This document shows positions 57,561-64,000 of a DNA stretch of 64,000 nucleotides, one piece after another. Position 1 is the stretch's first letter. Every line of letters starts with the position of its first letter. The DNA lies in assembly GCA_951812925.1 (NCBI GenBank), contig OX638372.1:39988245-40052244 (forward strand), in the 5' to 3' direction. This stretch comes from Calliopum simillimum (taxonomy: Eukaryota > Arthropoda > Insecta > Diptera > Lauxaniidae). The translations under genes were made by a program, and so were the position numbers. The notes under the pieces are model-generated. The model was given only the letters and a program-made list of their open reading frames with translations. It did no database searches and had not been told where the DNA came from.

Positions 57561-58035
57561 TATGCACTGCTCCTCCTCACAACCTTTCCAACAAAAAAAA
57601 AATTAAGCCAATCGGTTGAGATTTAGGTATAGAAACAGGGACCTAACCGATTTCGTTTGCCTATTTATATATAGATCTTCTCAGCAACGCCCCACGCAGT
57701 AAGTTATAAGCTTAAGGCTGGATCCGGCAAGCGCTGCAAATATAGTGGCCAGATTCACTTTCACGTACAGCCACCCAATCTGGAACAGACGTTGACCTAG
57801 GAGCTGCCCACTATGGGTCAGACGCTTCAGGATTTCGACAAGATGCTTATTTTAAGGCGGCATTGACTCGCCTTGTCAGTGCCAGTTACGGGCGTTGTGG
57901 GTTTTCTTTCAAGGCGCAACGCTGTCCAACGCTACGACCTTCCACACCCTGGCTGGTCACCCGCTTTTAGTCGCCTTTTACGACAGGCATGCTTACCTCG
58001 GGCATATTCTGACCCCTTACCTGGAGGGCTAAAGT
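57560..58035 (-). repeat. Possible 5' end of the LINE or another repeat
   Basis: Less AT-rich sequence with words such as GTCGCCTTTTACGACAGGC (about 57971) and a GACCCCTTACCTGGAGGGC end (about 58012). These are familiar from the upstream ends of dispersed dipteran repeats, but I cannot place them firmly. It could be the LINE 5' untranslated region upstream of the tandem array. Confidence 0.35.
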
Positions 58036-58379
58036 ATGGGGATTGAGGTATCAATATTTATATAAAAAAAGAAACTGTTAATAAGAATATTTGTTGGGGT
58101 TCCAAATATTATTAACTATTTAACAATTATTAAATATTTTCAGAGATAAATTTAATGAGTAAATTTTTTTGGAAACACGAAAAAAACGAAATAATTTTTT
58201 TTTGCTGGAGCTCGGGCTTGCCGATTGCAAAGATTCGTTCCCAAAATTTGTGTTTTTGCAGGCGGCTATGAGAGAAATCAAACCACTAGGCAATATAGCA
58301 GTTTTCTTTCGAGAACATTATCATTTCTTTATTCATTTCTATCATCGCTTATTGTGTGAGCTTACAAATACCTCCTTAA

Positions 58380-58740
58380 TTATATCAAAATGGCGTCACC
58401 CAGCGTTGCCTATAGAAAAGGTGACGGTTCTTCCGTGTAACTAGGTCTTCTCCTGCTTCTATTCACACAACTACCGGCGTTTTCGAGTAAAAACGACAGT
58501 TTTGTCCCCTCCTTTCCCATTACTTGTCACTATCTCCCCTCCTTTATACGATTGCCACTGGTTGTACCACTTCCGGCGTTGCCTATAGGAATTTTATTGC
58601 CAGATCCCAAACGTCTAACAACATTAGTGCCTAGTGCTTACTTTCCGTTCAATATCCCCCTCCTACTCACGATCACCCCCTTGTTCTACCACTCACGGCG
58701 TTGGCTATAGAAATTTCATCCAACTACGCCACTACCTAAA
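58380..58740. repeat. Degenerate repeat of GGCGTTGCCTATAG words
   Basis: AGCGTTGCCTATAGAAAAGG (58397), GGCGTTGCCTATAGGAATTT (58574) and GGCGTTGGCTATAGAAATTT (58696) recur at roughly 120-175 bp, with a weaker GGCGTTTTCGAG near 58474. Each is preceded by a CACTWSC-like phrase. Non-coding. Confidence 0.5.
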
Positions 58741-58773
58741 ACCTGTTGCTAGCTCGCTCTATCTAGAGAAATT

Positions 58774-59270
58774 ATCGTTTTGAAAAACTAAAATCACATT
58801 CAAGAAATTTTTGGCCCAACACCAAAGGAAGAAATTTCGCATTTTTTCCATGTGTTCTATATTTGGGATCTCAATCAAGTCATTTCCCATAAGAAAAAAA
58901 ATAATTTTCGTCTCAATGCGTCTCAATAAGTTTGTCAAGTTTTTATTCGTCAAGATATTCCTCAAATTTGGAATACGAGTGGTTTCTTTAACATATCTCC
59001 TTGGGTCTACGAAAAATATCATCATAGGCGTTAGTCTATTTTGTGTAAAAATGCGTTGAAAATTCTTTTCGGGATCATTCGAAAAATATTTCGCTTCATC
59101 ATATAGTGTTAAGTGAAGGGTGTGGCCTTTGCCAGGATTCGGGATGCGGTATACATATTATTAAATTGCCAAACTTGTAAAATAATGTGAGACTCTCCAC
59201 AACTTTAGTTAACAAATACATTTGTCGATCTTGCATTCGCAATTGAGATGCAACTGTGGCAAGTGTATGT
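58774..59270 (-). pseudogene. Second degenerate IR duplicate (exon 1 fragment)
   Basis: Minus-strand pieces match the intact IR amino-terminal domain: ATVASQLRMQDRQM (signal peptide end), YKFGNLIIC, MMIFFVDPRRYVKETTRIPN, IETKIIFFLMG, and RNFFLWCWAKNFLNVILVFQ. Part of the middle is deleted (the residues between NKNL and IETK are shortened), and frames shift. It ends downstream at about the VFQNDNF position and lacks exon 1's end, the intron and exon 2. Its 5' end stops at a truncated palindromic element that replaces the start codon region and promoter. Confidence 0.8.
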
Positions 59271-59760
59271 AATTTAAAGTGCAAGAAACGCTATTTTCAG
59301 ACATATGGCGCACATCCTCAAAGTAGTCTAGTTCTTAGTTGACAGCGGCATTGAATAGCCCTAAGCTTTCTCTTTAAAGCACTTTTTTTAACATTTTCAT
59401 TTGAAGCATTATTTTCTGAGATATCATCGATTGAAGTAAAGGTATCGCTTATCCCTGTAAAAGACTATATTCAATATGTATACCTTTACTTCAATGTATG
59501 ATATCTCGGAAACTAATGATCCAATTGGAAAAATTAAAAGTACGCTTTACAGAGGAAGCTCAGAGCCGCTATTAAAAGTGAACTAAACTACTTTCAGGAT
59601 GTACGCCTTATGTTTGAAAATAGCGTTTTCTGCACTTTAAATCAAGGATAACTTGGATCTCAGACGTGATATAGCAAATCGGAGGTTCTATTCGGATTCA
59701 GCGAGCAAACATCTATAAAAATCACTTACTCTGATTTCATACTTTTTTTCAACGCAGGAC
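59266..59760. mobile_element. Second copy of the palindromic element, 5' truncated
   Basis: GTGCAAGAAACGCTATTTTC onward matches the 48.9 kb element, through the loop (59450-59490) to the CGCAGGAC tip at 59760. The outer third of the left arm is missing, cut where IR pseudogene sequence begins. Confidence 0.8.
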
Positions 59761-59764
59761 TGTT

Positions 59765-60260
59765 TTATCCTTATAAGGAGAAGATTTTTTTACACGAATT
59801 TTCACAAAAGAGGTTTGAAACCGTTTTAAAAAAGTGGATTTTGAAATAAGTTTTATTCTGATAAATTTCTTCAAAACTTATCGTTTTTATTTGAGAAAAC
59901 CCACATTTATTAGAAGTGATGTAGTCTCACAAAAATATGTGCAATTTTTTCAACCACCTTATTATATACAGATACCGTGCAATGTTTATACTTTTCTCTT
60001 CTTTGTACTTGGCCAAGATTTTGAATTTTGAAAGTAATAAAATTATCAAAATATATTTTGGGGAAAAAAATTTTATAGCATTTTAACGAAGCAGCAAGCT
60101 TTGATAAACAAAAAAACATTTAATGTCGATATGCGTACGTGCGGAAATTTTTGAATTACTTAAATACCTACTCGTTGTCTAAGTAAAGACTAATTACTGT
60201 CAACGAAAGAAAATATATTTACATTAGATCGTAACAAAAAAAGTCCTCCATACACCATCG
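59765..60260. other. Non-coding stretch, no gene recognised
   Basis: AT-rich. Frames at 59834-60119 occur on both strands without domains. Confidence 0.4.
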
Positions 60261-60264
60261 AATC

Positions 60265-60822
60265 CGAAATTTCGAAAATTTTTTGACCGAATGTAGAGGT
60301 CGCTCATCAACATTTTTTGTCATATCTTTGGCATTTACAATCCGATCTAAAAGTATGATATATCAATATCTATTTTTAGAGGAATCCAAAGGACAGTGAT
60401 ATTATATACCCCGCTCTACTTAGAACTTACTCATCGTATCTCAGTTCCCACCATCACAGTGTACGACTCCAATGTCAGAACATTTACGCTCGCTAAAGAT
60501 CACTAAATTTTTCCTAAGAAAGCATTTCGAGTATTCTTTTAGAACAATTTTAAAAAATATTTTGAATTCTTTTTACCGAACATAAATAGGTCGCTTCCCC
60601 TTACCAGAAAAAAAAGAATCCGAAGCACCTTCTGGCATTAGAGGTGCACATTAGAATGAAGTCATTGAACTCTGAAAGTGAAAACTAGATCTAATCGAGA
60701 CATAAGCCCTGATATAAGTATCATACTTCAAGTTCAGACTGTAAATGTCGAAGGTATGACAAAAAACTTTAATGAGCGACCCCAACGATCGGTAAAAGAT
60801 ATTTTTTTTTTCCAAATTTTTA
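60265..60822. mobile_element. MITE-like inverted repeat, about 540 bp
   Basis: The left arm (60281-60370: GACCGAATGTAGAGGTCGCT, TTTTTTGTCATATCTTTGGC, AAAGTATGATATAT) pairs with the right arm (60713-60799) in inverted order, with scattered mismatches. An internal partial echo (ACCGAACATAAATAGGTCGCT) lies at about 60576. No coding content. Confidence 0.6.
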
Positions 60823-60824
60823 CT

Positions 60825-61520
60825 TTCAAATAACTAACTAAATCTAAAAAAAAGCTTGTCATCTCATGTTTAATAAAATTATTGAATTAAAACAAAAAGA
60901 AATATCCAAAAAAAAACAAAAGAATAACAAAACTTAAAAAATCTTAATAGCAAAAATTGCAATTATTTTTATTTTCTGTTTTAAACGATTTAACCTTTAT
61001 GGGAAAAACATTAAATGTTTAAAACGCTTAGCGCACACACGAGTTCACTTACTTATATAAAATAAATATGCTAAAAATACAAAAACACAAAATGAAGACG
61101 TTAAAAACGATAATATGGGCAAGAAAAATAAATACAAAGATAGAGAAGAAAATAAAAAAATAAAGAAAAAAAGAAAAAAAAGTTGAAAGCATGCAATAAT
61201 CAAGACGTGTGGCAAAAATCTCTGAGACAAGAGTGAAGACGTCATGGTATTTGTTTTCATAACAAAAATTTTGTAAAAGTCAATAAAGATTTGTTTTGTT
61301 TTATTTTTTTTTTTATTATTAAAACAATATTTTTTTTTTTTTTTTTTGTTTTGAGTATTCAAAAACAATTTCAAATATTTATTTTTCGGAAATTGTAAAT
61401 ATAAAGAAAAAATTTTAAATGGGAAAAATTTTGTGCAAAAACAAAATTTGCAAAAAATCAAATTCTTAATTGGGTCTTATTCATGTTTCGTACTTATTTA
61501 CGTAGAAAACAAAAAAAAAA
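60825..61520. other. Non-coding stretch, homopolymer-rich
   Basis: A/T runs dominate. The 138-aa minus-strand frame at 61461-61045 is Phe/Lys/Leu-rich low complexity with no domain. Confidence 0.4.
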
Positions 61521-61522
61521 AA

Positions 61523-62138
61523 ACTAGTAAGGGTGTAAAATTTGGCCTGGCCAAACATTAAATACCCTACACTGCATTTTTTTTTTAAATTTTGCTCATA
61601 TGGGAGGTGCTACGCTCTCTTGTCCGAGTTCAGCCAGTTTTTGTCCAGAGCTTGGATTTATAGTTTTTAGTGTCTGAGTGAAAAACGTTTTCAGTACAGT
61701 GTTTTGAAGCTTTTGCTTATATAGGAGGTGCCACGCCCTCTTGTCCGAGTTCGTCTAGTTTTAGCTTAGAGCGTGCATTTATAGTCTTTAGTATTTGAGT
61801 GAAGTTTGGTTGGATTATCTCAAAAAACTCTTTCAGTATAGCATTTTGAAACTTCTGCTTATATGGGAGGTGCCACACCCTCTTGTCCGAATTCGTTAAA
61901 TTTTTTATCAGAGCTTGCGCTTTCAATTTTTGGTACTTACGCGTATTTTGGTTGCATTGTCGTGAAAAATATTCCTAAAATTGCATTTTGAATATATTTT
62001 TTGTATGGGCGGTAGGCGTGTCCGTTGACCGCTTTCACTCATTTTCAATCCCTTGAGCTATCTTTGACGACGGAGGCAGTGTATCAAATTTCATTGAATT
62101 ATCTTACTCAGTTTTCCCAAAAAATGTATTTCAACACA

Positions 62139-62181
<43 letters not shown>

Positions 62182-62320
62182 ACAGACGGACATGGCTATA
62201 TCGACTCAGGAGGTGACGCCGATCAAAAATATATAAACTTTTCTATATCTGCCACGCCTCCTTCTCTGCGTTACAAACGGAAGGACAAAGTGAATATACC
62301 CTGGGTGTAGGGTATAAAAA
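61523..62320 (+). mobile_element. mini-me/Helentron-associated element, 798 bp
   Basis: Same ends (ACTAGTAAGGGTGTAAAATT at the left, GGGTGTAGGGTATAAAA at the right) and same internal order as the 52.6 kb copy, but with three GGAGGTGCCACRCC units (61601, 61733, 61864) instead of five. It has about ten CAGC repeats (62140-62180) before the GACATGGCTATATCGACTC core. Confidence 0.75.
62140..62182 (+). repeat. (CAGC)n microsatellite
   Basis: Inside mini-me, grading into AGACAGACGGACA. Confidence 0.95.
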
Positions 62321-62529
62321 AAAAAATGTTGCAAAAGTTAAGAAATGTTGTTTTGCAAAACGAAAAGTGGATACGTCGAAAAACTTAGAAAAATGGAAAA
62401 CAGTTCCATAAATGTTTTAAAAGTTTAAAGTTCTTAAATTATTTGAGAAGTCGCATTGTGTTGGGAAACTCGATAAATATTGAGGGAAGCGAACAATGTT
62501 GAAACAGCCGAAATTCGTAAAATATATGG

Positions 62530-63300
62530 AATGTATGTATGTATGTATTTTCATTTGACCAGCACCGTGCGCAGGATTCATACAAAAAAACGAAGGTGTC
62601 CTATACTAAACACTTGATTTGTACCGTTTTATGTGGGTAAAATATCTTCCTGGGGGGTGGTTGAACCCTCAAAACTCCCCCCGTGCGCACGGGTCTACCT
62701 ATGACTCCTAGAAGGAGCATAGGGCCAATATGAAACATCTACATTCGCCGCAATCCCTTGCGATGACTTTGATCTCTTGCCACGACTTTCCCGTTTCTTG
62801 GATTTTCTTTTCCAGCGACCTTTTCCAGTTGGTTTTGGGTCTACCACGTGCTCCACTGCCTTGTGGATTCCACTCAAGAGCCAGTCGACAAACTTCGCTG
62901 TGTGGTTTCCGGAGAGTGTGACCAATCCATCCCCATTTGCGCAGCTTGACCTCGTTTGCTATAGCCCTCTGATTGCATTTTTGATGTAGCTCGGCATTTG
63001 ATATCGCACTATATCAAACCTTTAGTATACACCTTAAGCATATGTTGACAAATACTTGCAGCTTGTTCGTTAGTTGTTCAGTAACAAGCCACGTTTCGCA
63101 CCCATATAACAAAACTGATTTCACATTCGAATCAAAAATGCGCACTTTTGTTTTGGTGGATATAACGGAAGAAGACCATATTTTATTCAGTTGAGCAAAC
63201 GCGCCTTTTGCTCTTGCTATTCTTGAGTTGGTATCCACTTTTTCTCCACCATCCCTGGATATAATGCTGCTTAAATACGTGAAGCTATCGACGTTTTCGA
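62530..63300 (-). pseudogene. RTE-like LINE 3' end, 5' truncated
   Basis: The minus strand reads GAFAQLNKIWSSSVISTKTK, VRIFDSNVKSVLLYGCETW, TEQLTNKLQVFVNICLRCIL, then after frameshifts KWGWIGHTLRKPHSEVC, ALEWNPQGS, ARGRPKTNWKRSLEKK, SWQEIKVIARDCGECRC and ends ILALCSF plus stop near 62709. The longer open frame at 62695-62925 is a shifted reading. The 3' untranslated region runs to a short TGTATGTATGTATGT tract at about 62532-62546; RTE elements often end in short tandem repeats. The 5' side is cut near 63300, leaving only the C-terminal part. Confidence 0.7.
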
Positions 63301-63700
63301 TGATTTACAGCCACTAGGTGGTCAAAAAAAATTTTTCAAAGTAGAAAATGACGGCAATGTTTTGAAAAATCTTAAAAATCAATTTACCGAAATTTTTTTT
63401 TTTTTTCATACAATTTTTTTAAGGAAATCTTTTGAAATTTGGATAAAAAACATTCGTTTTTGAAAAGATTTTTTAGAAAAAAAAAACTTATTTTTGGAAA
63501 ATTATTTTTTAAGGTTTTTCGAAACATGGCCGTCATTTCGTCAATATTCATGTGATTTATATTAGAAATGTTGATTTTTTTGTATACATTGTTTTTTCTA
63601 AGCAATGAAAGTTATATATGCACACTCTGGTTATAGGGTATAATTAAAATGTCGAAAAATATGTGACGCTGCACCAGAAAAGTGACCTTATCTTCAATAT
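63301..63700. other. Short AT-rich gap
   Basis: Homopolymer-rich DNA between the LINE end and the Tc1-like element. Nothing recognised. Confidence 0.4.
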
Positions 63701-63701
63701 A

Positions 63702-64000
63702 CAGTGTTGGAAAAAATAATAGGGATAAGCAAATTTTTTACGGTTTTCAACCATATCTTTAAATTAATCAGTAACTCTGGAAAATATATTATGCAATTAG
63801 AAGTAGTTTTAGTAAAGTTTAAAGAAACTGAAAAAAAAAATTAACCCTTATCTTAGTCCTCACATGAGTTTTAAAGCTTCACCAGTTTAATATTTAGTCG
63901 ATTCTCCCTCTATTTTAAGTATCTTTAAGCGTCTACGAGGCATAGATTTCATAAAATTTGCACAAATTTCAAACAGTGTCGAGTACCATTCTTCTTATAT
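63702..64000 (-). mobile_element. Second Tc1-like element, running off the right edge
   Basis: CAGTGTTGGAAAAAATAATA starts right after a TA at 63700-63701, as Tc1-type terminal repeats do. It is followed inward by the C-terminal end of a transposase on the minus strand. Only one end is in the window. Confidence 0.75.
63887..64000 (-). CDS. Tc1-like transposase, C-terminal end (partial)
   Basis: The minus strand reads EEWYSTLFEICANFMKSMPR, then RLKILKIEGESTKY and a TAA stop at 63889-63887. This matches the end of Tc1 transposases, where a short helix, the N-x-x-x-SMPRRL motif and a K-Y tail close the protein (compare ESMPRRLQAVINANGKQTKY in the 44 kb element). The catalytic domain lies outside the window, so activity cannot be judged. 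It is a different subfamily from the 44 kb element by its terminal repeat. No stop interrupts the visible part. Confidence 0.75.

Noticed and set aside
61045..61461. 138-aa minus-strand frame
   Set aside because: Encoded by A-rich homopolymer sequence; Phe/Lys/Leu low complexity.
1..64000. tRNA, rRNA or other structural RNA genes
   Set aside because: Looked for tRNA T-loop (GGTTCRA) plus acceptor-arm pairing and for rRNA-like sequence and saw none; a covariance-model scan (tRNAscan-SE, Infernal) would be decisive.

Overview
This is an AT-rich eukaryotic window with spliced coding sequence. It holds a divergent ionotropic receptor (IR) gene of the insect chemosensory type and a dense load of transposable elements typical of Diptera: mini-me/Helentron-like repeats, Tc1, mariner, piggyBac, RTE-like LINEs, short LTR elements, MITEs and fold-backs. 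A higher fly, possibly a tephritid fruit fly, is the best guess; the species cannot be fixed from sequence alone. I see no bacterial genes, rRNA, tRNA or CRISPR.

Layout. 1-5 kb: non-coding DNA with a LINE remnant (about 2.0-2.4 kb) and cryptic acacttta-type simple sequence. 4.9-7.9 kb: a broken mariner with a 2.0 kb piggyBac-like element inserted in it at TTAA. 8.3-9.65 kb: about 1.3 kb of uninterrupted (TTAGG)n, the ancestral arthropod telomere repeat that Diptera are thought to have lost. 9.99-12.23 kb: a short LTR element (identical-looking 247-bp LTRs, PBS, PPT, 4-bp TSD) carrying a nested 719-bp inverted-repeat element. 14.6-18.3 kb: a MITE, degenerate repeats, a LINE 3' scrap and a possible solo LTR with 112-bp tandem units. 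22.0-26.5 kb: a fold-back-like structure. 29.2-30.7 kb: a nearly 700-bp hairpin and a mini-me copy. 32.0-33.1 kb: LINE-derived sequence interrupted by mini-me. 35.5-36.6 kb: a second pentanucleotide array (AACTT/AACTG/AACTA). 43.6-45.3 kb: a Tc1-family transposon with an uninterrupted 339-aa transposase. 46.4-49.4 kb: small tandem arrays and a palindromic element. 49.8-51.85 kb: the one host gene I can support, a two-exon IR on the minus strand. 52.3-54.4 kb and 58.8-59.3 kb: two degenerate IR duplicates, one split by mini-me, the other cut at its 5' end by a palindromic element. 54.4-58.0 kb: a degenerate LINE (endonuclease plus truncated RT) with a 129-bp tandem array upstream. 60-64 kb: a MITE, another mini-me, another LINE 3' end, and the start of a second Tc1-like element running off the right edge.

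The genes do not form a pathway. The window is a small chemoreceptor locus, expanded by tandem duplication and then invaded, inside repeat-rich DNA. Its most unusual parts are the two long pentanucleotide arrays, the intact-looking Tc1 element, the nested insertions, and a GC-box-like palindrome that recurs in three different repeat families.
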